Positions 25,849 to 34,367 of a stretch of DNA of 64,000 nt are shown here, in pieces; the stretch's first letter is position 1, and every line of letters starts with the position of its first letter. The position numbers and the translations under genes were made by a program. The DNA is taken from the NCBI RefSeq assembly GCF_030145145.1, contig NZ_JAQYWD010000001.1:174544-238543 (forward strand). Direction: 5' to 3'. Origin of the DNA: Desulfobacula sp. (GTDB lineage Bacteria; Desulfobacterota; Desulfobacteria; Desulfobacterales; Desulfobacteraceae). The notes under the pieces were generated by a model. It was not told the DNA's origin, made no database searches, and worked only from the letters and a program-made list of their open reading frames with translations.

Positions 25849-27789
25849 ATGGCGTTGAATAGAAAAATAGCATATATTAACCTGACCACCGGAGAGGTAG
25901 AGGTCAAACCGATTCCCCTTGACGTCAGAAAAAAATTCCTTGGGGGTAGAGGACTTGATGCCTATCTCTTGTTGAATCATTCAGAAAAAGGGTGTGATCC
26001 GTTAGGACCTGATAACCCGTTGATCGTCAGCGGTGGGTTTCTTACGGCAACCTGTGCATCAGCCACAGCCAGAACCCATGTAATGGCCAAATCACCGTTA
26101 ACCGGGATGTTGGGCTCCTGTAACATGGGGGGGTTCTTTGCCCCGGAAATGGCATGGGCCGGGTTTCATCACCTGGTGATCAAAGGAAAGGCGGAAAAAC
26201 CGTGTTATATCTTTATTCATAACGGTGAAATTGAAATTCGGGATGCCGCCAATATCTGGGGAACCACCACCACGGATGCCCAGTGGGCCATCCGGGATGA
26301 GTTGAATGATCAGGAAGTAAAATCCATGGTCATCGGGCCTGCCGGTGAAAATCTGGTGGTCTATGCCAATGTCATGACCGGCATTAAAAATGCCGGTGGT
26401 AGAACCGGGATGGGGGCTGTCATGGGTTCCAAGAACCTCAAGGCCGTTGCCTGCCGGGGAACCATGGATATCAAGATTGCCCACCCGGTTGAAGCCCTGG
26501 AGTTCAACAAGCGGTTTATTGATCAGATCACGTCTGCAAAGGTGAACAAGACCCAGGGAATCCTTGGTACCCCCATGATCTGGGGTGCGACCAACTCCTG
26601 GGGCGGGGTTCGTACAAGGAACTTCCAGTATAACCAGTGCGAGTATGCCGATGATATTGAGCCTGAAGCAATTGATGAAATCTGCGAAGATACCATGGGG
26701 CCGTATCACATGTCCGGCTGTTTTGGCTGCCAGGTTCATTGCCGGGCCCAATACAGAATTCCTTCCGGCCCGTATAAAGGTAAATATGATGAGGGTCCGG
26801 AATATACCTCCCAGGGGGCATTTGGAAGTGAGACAGATACGCCGAGTGCAGAGACGGTTCTTGTGGGAAACCATTTGGTTGACCAGTACGGCATTGATAA
26901 CCTGGAAATCGGCAGTTTGATTTCCTGGGCAATGGAGCTGTATGAAGAAGGTATTATTACCAGCCAAGATACCGACGGACTGGATCTTCGGTTTGGTAAC
27001 GATGAAGCCGTTATTGAGATGATTCATCGGATTTGCTATCGAAAAGGCAAAGTGGCGGATGCCCTCGCTGACGGTGGTATCCCGGCTTCCAAGATCTTCG
27101 GCAAGAATTCCTTTGATTACCTGATCCAGGTAAAGGGAATGAGCAACCTTCATTCCGATGAAAGGGCCACCCCGGCCCTGGCCCTTAACATTGCAACATC
27201 TTCCAGGGGGTCTGACCATTTGAGAAGCCGTCCGGCCATTGATCTTTACCATCTGCCGGAACCGGTATTGAGAAAAATTTACTCCAGCCCGATACCCTAT
27301 GAAGGACCGCTGTCTTCCGAACATACGGAATATATTGGAAAAGCCTGGCAAGTGTTCTGGCAGGAAAACTGCTACATGGGGGTTGATTGTCTGGGGATTT
27401 GCAAGTACCATACGACATTTCTCGGTGCAACACTGCCGAACTTTGAAGACTGGCCCAAAGTGCTGTATTACAACACCGGCGTCGAGTTCACACCGGAAGA
27501 GCTGTGGGATATTACAGAACGGTGCAACATGCTGGAAAGACTTTTTAACTTAAGGGAAGGGTTGACAAGGGACGATCTTGAAAAAGGCGATATGCTCAAT
27601 CATCGCTATTTTGATGAGCCTTGTAGAAGAGGTGCGCCTGACGTTGTTGGAAGAATGATTGACAAGGAAAAATTTATTGGCATGATTGATGAATTCTATG
27701 CGCATAAAGGCCTTGACGCAGAAGGTAACCCTACATCAGAAACCCTGAAACGGCTTGGGCTGGCAAATGAGCCATCCCACATGCTATAA
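25849..27789 (+). CDS. aldehyde:ferredoxin oxidoreductase-family protein (tungsten/molybdopterin)
   Basis: A 646-residue member of the AOR family, which holds a tungsto- or molybdo-bispyranopterin and one 4Fe-4S cluster. The cluster ligands are C-x2-C-x3-C in MSGCFGCQVHC (near residue 290) plus a distant cysteine in GVDCLGICKY (near 513). Family cofactor loops are seen in FLGGRGLDAYLL, ARTHVMAKSP, NMGGFFAPEM and NAGGRTGMGAVMGSKNLKA (positions 20-200). AOR enzymes oxidise aldehydes to acids with ferredoxin. BamB of class II benzoyl-CoA reductase is a relative, but the N-terminus here looks like AOR proper. The start at 25849 has GGAGG 11-15 bases upstream. A polyferredoxin follows after 18 bases and is the likely electron partner. 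Confidence 0.93.
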   Translation: MALNRKIAYINLTTGEVEVKPIPLDVRKKFLGGRGLDAYLLLNHSEKGCDPLGPDNPLIVSGGFLTATCASATARTHVMAKSPLTGMLGSCNMGGFFAPEMAWAGFHHLVIKGKAEKPCYIFIHNGEIEIRDAANIWGTTTTDAQWAIRDELNDQEVKSMVIGPAGENLVVYANVMTGIKNAGGRTGMGAVMGSKNLKAVACRGTMDIKIAHPVEALEFNKRFIDQITSAKVNKTQGILGTPMIWGATNSWGGVRTRNFQYNQCEYADDIEPEAIDEICEDTMGPYHMSGCFGCQVHCRAQYRIPSGPYKGKYDEGPEYTSQGAFGSETDTPSAETVLVGNHLVDQYGIDNLEIGSLISWAMELYEEGIITSQDTDGLDLRFGNDEAVIEMIHRICYRKGKVADALADGGIPASKIFGKNSFDYLIQVKGMSNLHSDERATPALALNIATSSRGSDHLRSRPAIDLYHLPEPVLRKIYSSPIPYEGPLSSEHTEYIGKAWQVFWQENCYMGVDCLGICKYHTTFLGATLPNFEDWPKVLYYNTGVEFTPEELWDITERCNMLERLFNLREGLTRDDLEKGDMLNHRYFDEPCRRGAPDVVGRMIDKEKFIGMIDEFYAHKGLDAEGNPTSETLKRLGLANEPSHML

Positions 27790-27807
27790 GTTGGAAAGGA
27801 GTATATC

Positions 27808-28308
27808 ATGGAAAAAAAGGATAAAGTCCTGATGATAAACCCTGAAAAATGTACAGGGTGCAGATTGTGTGAACTGGTATGTGCGGTAAAGCATGACGGG
27901 GTGTCAAATCCTGCTCGAAGTCGTATCAGAATAATGAAATGGGAAATGGACGGGGTGTATATCCCCATGGCCTGCCAGCAGTGCCAGGATGCCCCCTGCA
28001 TGGGCGTCTGTCCGGTTAACGCGATTTCCCGCAATGATGAACTCAACAGAATTGAAGTGGATTATGACAAATGCATCGGCTGCCGGTCTTGTGTGGCAGT
28101 GTGTCCTTTTGGTGCCATGGGGTTCAATTCCATTGACAGAAAGGTCTTCAAATGTGACCTGTGTGATGGGGATCCCCAGTGCGTCAGATTCTGTGAAGTT
28201 CAGGCTGTTGAATATGTGGAAGTAGATGATGTGGCCATTCTCAAGAAAATGGAAGCCGCAACCAAACTGCAGGCCACAAGCCATAAGATTGCGCTGAAAG
28301 AAGCCTAG
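27808..28308 (+). CDS. polyferredoxin (four 4Fe-4S motifs), AOR partner
   Basis: A 166-residue electron-transfer protein of the HycB/DmsB type. It has four cysteine groups: CTGCRLCELVC (15-25), CQQCQDAPCMGVCP (57-70), CIGCRSCVAVCP (87-98) and CDLCDGDPQCVRFC (109-122), enough for four 4Fe-4S clusters. There is no signal sequence, so it acts in the cytoplasm. It follows the AOR gene by 18 bases with AAAGGAG 7 bases before the ATG. It resembles the small subunit of multi-subunit AOR enzymes and of BamC-like proteins. A terminator follows 43 bases after its stop, marking the operon end. Confidence 0.92.
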   Translation: MEKKDKVLMINPEKCTGCRLCELVCAVKHDGVSNPARSRIRIMKWEMDGVYIPMACQQCQDAPCMGVCPVNAISRNDELNRIEVDYDKCIGCRSCVAVCPFGAMGFNSIDRKVFKCDLCDGDPQCVRFCEVQAVEYVEVDDVAILKKMEAATKLQATSHKIALKEA

Positions 28309-28351
28309 CAGTATAAAACCTGTCATAAGGGTTTACGTTAGGGTATAATAT

Positions 28352-28395
28352 AATGCACGTTCTGGCAGTTGTCCGGAACGTGCATTTGTTTTTTT
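28352..28395 (+). terminator. intrinsic terminator of the AOR operon
   Basis: An 11-bp perfect stem (AATGCACGTTC at 28352-28362 and GAACGTGCATT at 28376-28386) with a 13-base loop is followed by TGTTTTTTT. A TATAAT at 28344-28349 lies just before the stem, with only a poor -35 (CTGTCA at 28320), so a start there would run straight into the terminator. Confidence 0.85.
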
Positions 28396-28422
28396 AACAA
28401 TAGACGGGGTGAGAATTTTCAA

Positions 28423-29850
28423 GTGGCAGCAATGAAAGAAAAAACAAAAAAACTGGTCATCATCACAGGGTATTTCACGGATGAGTCCTATGGACTGTTA
28501 GGTCCCCAGATGGCAGCCACTATCATAAATGACCATACCGATTTTGAAGCCATCGTTGTCGGGGTCACCAATGAGGATAGCACGCAGGCGTTAAAAACAG
28601 CTTTAACGCATCATTTTAAAAATCAGCAAAAAATAGTGGGATTTTCATCTCTTGGGGGGAGACTTGACCTGTTTGATCTGGCCCGGGAATTAAAAGATGA
28701 GGGGGCCATCACCATTCTTGCAGGCCCCCAGGCAGGTCCGGATTACAAAGGGGAAGCCGGTTGGCAGTCCTATCCCCATCGCTTTAAAGGCATGTCCGAT
28801 CATTTTTCCTTTGCCCTCCATGGCCCGGCCCAGCAAATCATACCGATTTTAGCTTCGGACCTGGACAGTGAGGTATCAACATGTGAAGGGGTGCTTTGCC
28901 GGGATGAACACGGCCAATTGATTGAAAATCCGTCGATTCCCTGGGATGATACCTATCTGTCAACAGTGGACTGGCAAACTCTTTATGTGCTTAAGGATGC
29001 GGATTTTGAACCGTTAAGCATTACGTGTGCCCAGGTATTGCAACAGATCGGATGCCAGCACGCAGCAAAGGAAAGGCAGGTTTCCATTGATTATCCTTGG
29101 CGTCTCGTAAAAGAGGTCACCCACCCGGCCGTCATCACCATTTGCCAGAAAGGGTGCAGTTTTTGTGATGTGGCCGCAGATAAAGGATATATGGGGGGGT
29201 TAAATGAGACGGCCATCAAAAAACAATTACGGTGTTTGCCGGAAAGTCCTGACGGCAGAAAGATTCCCTTTGAGTTAATAAACGAAAGCCCGTTGCCCAA
29301 ACTGCCAAGGTTTTTTCGACTGGCTGAGGAATTGTCCATCCAATTATCCCAGATCAATCTTACCCTGCGGGCGGATTACCTGTTAAAGGGTCTGACATCC
29401 CTGGAGGCAGCGTTAAACATCGCCACACAAAAAAATGTTCGAATTTTATTGTCTTCCATTGGGTTTGAGTCGTTTGATGATACCATCTTAAAAAATCTGA
29501 ACAAAGGGGTCGATCGGCAGACAAACCTGGATGCCATAAAGACCGTCAGATCATTGAAAGCCAGATTTCCTGCCAATTTTGGATACCTGAAAGAAGAGGG
29601 CGCCAACCACGGATTTATCCATCCCACACCCTGGGACACCCCGGAGATTTCCCGGCAGATCAATAAAACCATCAGCATGTACCAATTGTCCCTGGACATT
29701 TTACCCAACCACAGTACACCGTTGATCATCCATCATGCGTCAGGTCTTGCAGACTGGATACGACAGATTGAAACAAAAGAACATATTGAATTCCAAAGAG
29801 TCGGCACCACCATTGGATGGTGGCAGACAAAAGATCAAACGTTGTTATGA
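28423..29850 (+). CDS. B12-domain-like/radical SAM protein
   Basis: A protein of about 475 residues. The N-terminal 130 residues (LVIITGYFTDESYGLLGPQM, then IVGFSSLGGRLDLFDLA and ITILAGPQAGPDY) look like the cobalamin-binding Rossmann domain of B12-radical SAM proteins, but lack the D-x-H-x2-G cobalamin ligand motif. A radical SAM cluster motif C-x3-C-x2-C is in ICQKGCSFCDVA near residue 250, later than usual because of an insert. The end of the barrel (ILLSSIGFESFDD, NFGYLKEEG) is clear. GTG at 28423 has GGGGTGAG 11 bases upstream; ATG at 28432 is the alternative. It lies between the AOR operon terminator and a signalling unit. Substrate unknown. Confidence 0.72.
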   Translation: MAAMKEKTKKLVIITGYFTDESYGLLGPQMAATIINDHTDFEAIVVGVTNEDSTQALKTALTHHFKNQQKIVGFSSLGGRLDLFDLARELKDEGAITILAGPQAGPDYKGEAGWQSYPHRFKGMSDHFSFALHGPAQQIIPILASDLDSEVSTCEGVLCRDEHGQLIENPSIPWDDTYLSTVDWQTLYVLKDADFEPLSITCAQVLQQIGCQHAAKERQVSIDYPWRLVKEVTHPAVITICQKGCSFCDVAADKGYMGGLNETAIKKQLRCLPESPDGRKIPFELINESPLPKLPRFFRLAEELSIQLSQINLTLRADYLLKGLTSLEAALNIATQKNVRILLSSIGFESFDDTILKNLNKGVDRQTNLDAIKTVRSLKARFPANFGYLKEEGANHGFIHPTPWDTPEISRQINKTISMYQLSLDILPNHSTPLIIHHASGLADWIRQIETKEHIEFQRVGTTIGWWQTKDQTLL

Positions 29851-30003
29851 AGTGGATGCCAATCCTTCGTTTCAGCATGACTTAGGGTTTGAGGCGCTTA
29901 ATCCGGGATAAAAGGTGATTTAATTTTAGCCAAATCACTATCTCTATGGTATGGTTAAAGAGTTATACGGGTCAGGCGAGTAATGCATAAAGGAGTTCTG
30001 AAT

Positions 30004-30924
30004 GTGAAATACCGATGGGGGGTATGGCTGTTCTTTTTTTTGTTTCTGGGGTGTGGAGATGACGAATCTGCCATTCCGGTGGATTTGACGATAACCGAGC
30101 AGGTAATCCTTAAAGAGGAACTGGGGGTTGTCACCTATGCCTATCTTCCCCAATATTCCCATACCGTCTCTCACACCCGTCACCATGCCCTTGTTCAGTA
30201 TTTACGAAAAGAGACCGGATTGAACATCAAACAGATATTTCCGGACACCTTTGACCAGCATATGAAAATGGTGGGTCAGGAAAAAATTGATATTTCATAT
30301 TCCAATCCGTTTATTTATGTGAAACTTGCCCATCGATATGGGGCAAGGGCATTTGCACGCATTGTTGAGGGGATGGGAAAAGATCAGTTCCGGGGCCAGA
30401 TTATTTGTCGAAAGGATCATCCCACCATCCAGACCATAGGGGATTGCCGTCATAAGCGATGGATAGCTGTAGATTCAACATCGGCAGGCGGATATTTATA
30501 TCCGCTAGGCCATTTTATGGACCATGGCATTCAACGAACGGATTTCAAGGAAATTGCTTTTGCACCGGGTCCCGGGGGAAAACAGGAAAAGGTCATCCTT
30601 TCCGTTTATGCGGGCAAATATGACATCGGAACCATCAGAGAAGGGTCTTTGGATGTGGTATCCGGTAGAATTGATATCAATAAAATACGGATTATTTCAG
30701 TGACAGACCCCTATCCGGGGTGGGTGTATGCCGCCCGGAAAAATCTGGATAAAAAGAGTGTTGAAAAATTAACACAGGCCTTTGGTAAACTCGATTTTAA
30801 CCATAAACCGCATCGAGAAATATTAGAAGCCGCCAATTTTATCCGGGTGATAGCGTCGGTTGATTCGGATTTCGATGCGGTAAGGCAATTAACGGCCAAG
30901 GTGGGGTTGAGTCTTGATGAATAA
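30004..30924 (+). CDS. PhnD/SsuA-like substrate-binding lipoprotein
   Basis: A protein of about 306 residues with a lipoprotein signal: hydrophobic WLFFFLFLGC with the lipidated cysteine about residue 16, then CGDDES. The mature part is a periplasmic-binding fold of the phosphate/phosphonate (PhnD-like) group: LGVVTYAYLPQYSHTV, ISYSNPFIYVKLAHRYGARA, STSAGGYLYPLGHFMDHGI and YDIGTIREGSLDVV. The GTG at 30004 is preferred because AAGGAG precedes it by about 8 bases; an upstream ATG at 29983 contains that site. No ABC permease or ATPase is nearby. Instead a membrane histidine kinase begins 17 bases after its stop, so it probably acts as the ligand-sensing part of the signalling system. Confidence 0.85.
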   Translation: MKYRWGVWLFFFLFLGCGDDESAIPVDLTITEQVILKEELGVVTYAYLPQYSHTVSHTRHHALVQYLRKETGLNIKQIFPDTFDQHMKMVGQEKIDISYSNPFIYVKLAHRYGARAFARIVEGMGKDQFRGQIICRKDHPTIQTIGDCRHKRWIAVDSTSAGGYLYPLGHFMDHGIQRTDFKEIAFAPGPGGKQEKVILSVYAGKYDIGTIREGSLDVVSGRIDINKIRIISVTDPYPGWVYAARKNLDKKSVEKLTQAFGKLDFNHKPHREILEAANFIRVIASVDSDFDAVRQLTAKVGLSLDE

Positions 30925-30940
30925 AGGGATGAACGCGTAA

Positions 30941-32977
30941 ATGCGACCAGGATTTCGCGGTAAAATTTATCTGGGTTTTTTTTCTTTGCTTCTGATCCAG
31001 GGGCTTGTGATCTTTTTATGGGTCAGCCAGGTCATGAAGGACGCTTTGCTGGAAGAGATAAAAACGCGGGAAATTTCAATTGGAATGAATCTTTCTGCCC
31101 GAATGGTAGAGCCCATCCTGGCCATGGATTTTTTGAGAATGAACGTTCTGATCGATGAAACCGTCCAACTGGGGGATGATATTTTTTATGCCTTTGTCCT
31201 GGACAAGACGGGTAATCCGCTGATCCATACATTTAAAGAGGGGTTCCCCGTAGCACTCAAGACGGCAAACACGGTTTCAGACACACAAAAAGGCTCTATG
31301 CAGCTGTTGGATACCGGGAAGCACTTGATTTATGATTATGCCGTGCCGGTGTTTATCAATGACAATCGCCTGGGGACCTTAAGATTGGGTTTTTTTCAAA
31401 CACGGGTTGAAAAAGCAGTGCAAAAAACCATGATTACTGCTGTGATCATACTGATCTTGACCATACTCGTTGCCTGTGTTGTCGTCGCTTTTTTACTCAA
31501 CCCTGTGACAAAAAGTATCCAAAAACTTCATGACTCATCAGAGCAGGCATTGCGGGGAAATCTTGATGTAAGAACCGCCCCCATGCTGGAAAAAAATTGC
31601 TGGGACATCATGCAGTGTCATCGGAAAGAGTGTCCGGCATACAAAAATTATCATCACCGATGCTGGTATCTGGCAGGAACCCTTTGCCCAACCTGTGTTG
31701 AAGGTGAATTTGCCAAAAAAATAGACTCTTGCCGGCAATGCAAGGTTCACAAAAAATGTTCAGGGGATGAAGTTCAGAGCCTGGCTGAAAGTTTTGATGC
31801 CATGACCCTGTCTTTAAAAGGAAATTTATCTGAACTGAAAAGTGCTGAACGTGTTTTGAATGAACAAAAGGCCCTTCTCCAGACAATCCTGGATGCCATA
31901 CCGGATTTCATATCCCTTCAGGATCATGATGGCCGGTATATATCCGTCAACAGAGCCTTTTGTGAAATGTTGGGTAAAAACAAGGAAGAGATTGTCGGCA
32001 AAGGCAATGAGGATTTGTTTTCCAAAGCCCAGGCAGACCGCTATAATAAAGAGGATAAACGCGTACTGGAAACCAGCGTTCCCCTTGTTAAAGAAAATAG
32101 AATCGCCGGGCAAAAGGGAATCAAGTGGCTGCATGTGGTTAAAATTCCTGTTTTAGAAGCAAAAGATCGGGTAAGGGGGCTTGTCTGCGGGGGCAGGGAT
32201 ATTACCCAGCTCAAAGCTGTCCAGCAACAGCTGACCCATGCGCAGAAAATGGAATCCGTCGGACGTCTGGCTGCAGGCGTTGCCCATGAGATCAACACCC
32301 CCCTTGGCATCATCCTTGGATATGCCCAGCTGTTGCTGGAAGATGTTGAAACAGACGGGCCAATCTATAAAGATGTGACCACCATTGTCAAGCAGACTAA
32401 AATCTGTTCTAAAATTGTAGCGGACCTGTTAAAGTTTTCCCGTTCCAGTGAAAGCATTATCAGTGAGTTTGATATCCATGATGCCCTGGAAGAAGTCCTG
32501 GGTGTTGTTGAGCACACCTTTGGCTTAAATCATGTTCAGATTAAACGGGTGTATACTGAAAATCGGTTAAGGATGAAAGGCGATAAGGAGAAACTCAAAC
32601 AGGTGTTTGTCAATTTGTTGAACAATGCATTTGATGCCATCGGGGAAAATGGCAGCATCTCAATTCATACCGGATTTGGGCGAACGCCGGATGAGATAAA
32701 AATATCCATATCTGATACAGGTCATGGAATTGTCAAAGAGAATTTAATAAAGATATTTGAACCCTTTTACACCACCAAAGCCCCGGATAAGGGAACCGGG
32801 CTTGGGTTGTCGGTCACATTTGGAATTATAAAAGAGCATAAGGGTACGATTAACGTCTTTTCGCCTCCATTATCCGGAGAGGGAGAAGAACAGGGCACAC
32901 AATTTATTGTGGTGCTGCCCTCGGGATTAAATACGAAAAAAGGAGATCTAAATGGCGAACATTCTCGCACTGGATGA
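30941..32977 (+). CDS. membrane sensor histidine kinase with Cys-rich insert and PAS domain
   Basis: A 678-residue inner-membrane kinase. Order: membrane helix 1 (residues 10-28), periplasmic domain (30-165), membrane helix 2 (about 166-188), HAMP-like start, a cysteine-rich insert (about 220-276, with CW, C-P-A-Y, RCW, LCPTC, C-x2-C and KKC), the rest of HAMP, PAS (about 315-430), HisKA with VAHEINTPLGIILGYAQ, and HATPase with N (NNAFDAIG), G1 (DTGHGI) and G2 (GTGLGLSV) boxes. The cysteine insert probably binds a metal or Fe-S cluster and could sense redox state. It follows the PhnD-like lipoprotein gene by 17 bases and overlaps the response regulator gene by 26 bases, so the three form one unit. 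Confidence 0.93.
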   Translation: MRPGFRGKIYLGFFSLLLIQGLVIFLWVSQVMKDALLEEIKTREISIGMNLSARMVEPILAMDFLRMNVLIDETVQLGDDIFYAFVLDKTGNPLIHTFKEGFPVALKTANTVSDTQKGSMQLLDTGKHLIYDYAVPVFINDNRLGTLRLGFFQTRVEKAVQKTMITAVIILILTILVACVVVAFLLNPVTKSIQKLHDSSEQALRGNLDVRTAPMLEKNCWDIMQCHRKECPAYKNYHHRCWYLAGTLCPTCVEGEFAKKIDSCRQCKVHKKCSGDEVQSLAESFDAMTLSLKGNLSELKSAERVLNEQKALLQTILDAIPDFISLQDHDGRYISVNRAFCEMLGKNKEEIVGKGNEDLFSKAQADRYNKEDKRVLETSVPLVKENRIAGQKGIKWLHVVKIPVLEAKDRVRGLVCGGRDITQLKAVQQQLTHAQKMESVGRLAAGVAHEINTPLGIILGYAQLLLEDVETDGPIYKDVTTIVKQTKICSKIVADLLKFSRSSESIISEFDIHDALEEVLGVVEHTFGLNHVQIKRVYTENRLRMKGDKEKLKQVFVNLLNNAFDAIGENGSISIHTGFGRTPDEIKISISDTGHGIVKENLIKIFEPFYTTKAPDKGTGLGLSVTFGIIKEHKGTINVFSPPLSGEGEEQGTQFIVVLPSGLNTKKGDLNGEHSRTG

Positions 32978-33314
32978 TGTATTGGACGCAGCCAACCTGA
33001 TTAAACGGATTCTTGAAAGAAAAGGTCATACCGTGTTTCCTTTTACCGAAGAAGAAGATGCCATTTCGTTTGTGGAATCCACTGAGGTTGACCTGGCTAT
33101 TCTGGATATCAAGCTGAAAAAGATGAGCGGCGTTGAGGTCCTGGAGGAATTGAAAAAACGGTCCCCGTCCATTCGGGTGATCATGCTCACCGGCTATCCC
33201 ACCATTGAAACCGCCCGGGAGTGCTTAAAGCTGGGGGCCAGTGAATACTGTGTGAAACCCATTGACAAGGATGAACTGGAAGACAAGGTGGAAGAAGTTC
33301 TTAAAAAGGAATAA
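32952..33314 (+). CDS. single-domain response regulator
   Basis: A 120-residue CheY-like receiver with no output domain. The acidic pair LDD is at residues 7-9, the phospho-acceptor aspartate is in LAILDIKLKKMSG near residue 53, the threonine is in MLTGYPT, and the lysine is in VKPIDKDE. Its start lies inside the 3' end of the kinase gene, with AGGAG about 8 bases upstream. It must signal by protein interaction or phosphotransfer, and its output partner is not evident nearby. It converges with the phosphatase-YkgJ gene on the other strand, 27 bases away. Confidence 0.93.
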   Translation: MANILALDDVLDAANLIKRILERKGHTVFPFTEEEDAISFVESTEVDLAILDIKLKKMSGVEVLEELKKRSPSIRVIMLTGYPTIETARECLKLGASEYCVKPIDKDELEDKVEEVLKKE

Positions 33315-33341
33315 CTGCTCTATCTGACGCATTATCTGGCT

Positions 33342-34367
33342 TTAAGGTGTTTTTGTCTTTTCAAGATCCGCCATATAGTGAAAATAACGTTGAACAAATT
33401 TTCCTGAAATCGTATCTGTCACGGAAAAGGTAAACCCAGCCGTCTGCAGGAATTTTCCGGATAAGGCCAGGAAGACAGCCTGGGAAAGCTCCAAGAGGAT
33501 ATTGTGGGTCTCCTGTTTGTGTGTTGAAGCTTCAGGTGTGCCATAAATTCGGCATCTGGCCGGTCTTTTGTCGTAAATTTTACATCCTGAACCATCATTG
33601 AACGGGCATAAGCTGCCTTTCTTTTTCGCGGATTCAACGGCCTTTTTTATCAGCCCCTCTCTTTGGCCGGATGTAAAGTGTTTGTTCATTTTTGAGTGGA
33701 GGTAAACGACTTCCATCAATTGAAGATCAAAGGGTTCGAAACAGCAGGTGTGTTGCCCCTTGCCGCATTGATCAGAGGTCTTTGTCACTTGCTTTTCAAC
33801 GTCGTCATCAATTTTGTTAATCAACGCTTCATAGTCTGAAAAAAAAAGACTGAGATCTGCCCTGTTTTTGATTTCAAGGGAGGGTTCCCGGATGGTCAAG
33901 GTGCCGGAGGCTTTACCATACTTTTTTAAGAGTTTCCACTGGCCATAATTGGAAGGATTCGCAGGGGAGGATTTCAATTTTTTTGAAGCCGCTTTGATGG
34001 AAAGACCCCTTCGGATCATGTAGGAGGTGACAAATGTGCCTGTCCTTCCAATGCCATGCCGGCAATGGACCAGTACCTTTTTGCCCAGATAAATGGCTTC
34101 ATCAAGCCAGGCCAGCGCCTTTTCCATGTCTTCCATTTCGGGAATATCTTCATCCCATATGGGAAGGTAATAGACCTCAAATCCTGAAGCGGCTTCAAGC
34201 TCATGAAGGTCACTGAATTCAGCGCAAAGGTTGACAATGGCATCAATTCCCTGGGCTGTTATGGCATTCAATTCAGCATAAGACATGGGGGCAGCCCCCA
34301 CAGCAAGGCTGTCGGTGATCCACTTGATGGCGTAGGGGGAGATCGGGGTATGTTTCAACAGTATCAC
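33342..34367 (-). CDS. dual-specificity phosphatase fused to YkgJ-type cysteine-cluster domain
   Basis: A 341-residue cytoplasmic fusion. Residues 1-150 form a dual-specificity/tyrosine phosphatase domain: the active site HCRHGIGRTG holds nucleophile C102 and R108, and W71-D72 is the likely general-acid loop. Residues 195-300 hold a YkgJ-like cluster (QCGKGQHTCCFEPF, then CPFNDGSGCKIYDKRPARCRIYG), a Zn/Fe-binding motif of unknown role that often marks metal-chelating proteins. The start codon overlaps the stop of the PEP-synthase-like gene by 4 bases, so the two proteins are made together. A role in removing phosphate from that partner or from a shared client is inferred. Confidence 0.85.
   Translation of the reverse strand: MILLKHTPISPYAIKWITDSLAVGAAPMSYAELNAITAQGIDAIVNLCAEFSDLHELEAASGFEVYYLPIWDEDIPEMEDMEKALAWLDEAIYLGKKVLVHCRHGIGRTGTFVTSYMIRRGLSIKAASKKLKSSPANPSNYGQWKLLKKYGKASGTLTIREPSLEIKNRADLSLFFSDYEALINKIDDDVEKQVTKTSDQCGKGQHTCCFEPFDLQLMEVVYLHSKMNKHFTSGQREGLIKKAVESAKKKGSLCPFNDGSGCKIYDKRPARCRIYGTPEASTHKQETHNILLELSQAVFLALSGKFLQTAGFTFSVTDTISGKFVQRYFHYMADLEKTKTP

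Noticed and set aside
26098..27411. 437-codon open frame opposite the AOR gene
   Set aside because: It mirrors a clear AOR coding region; composition is that of an antisense shadow and no motif is present.
25849..27789. Calling the AOR protein BamB (class II benzoyl-CoA reductase)
   Set aside because: The N-terminus and cofactor loops look like AOR proper, and no other bam genes flank it; the relation stays at family level.
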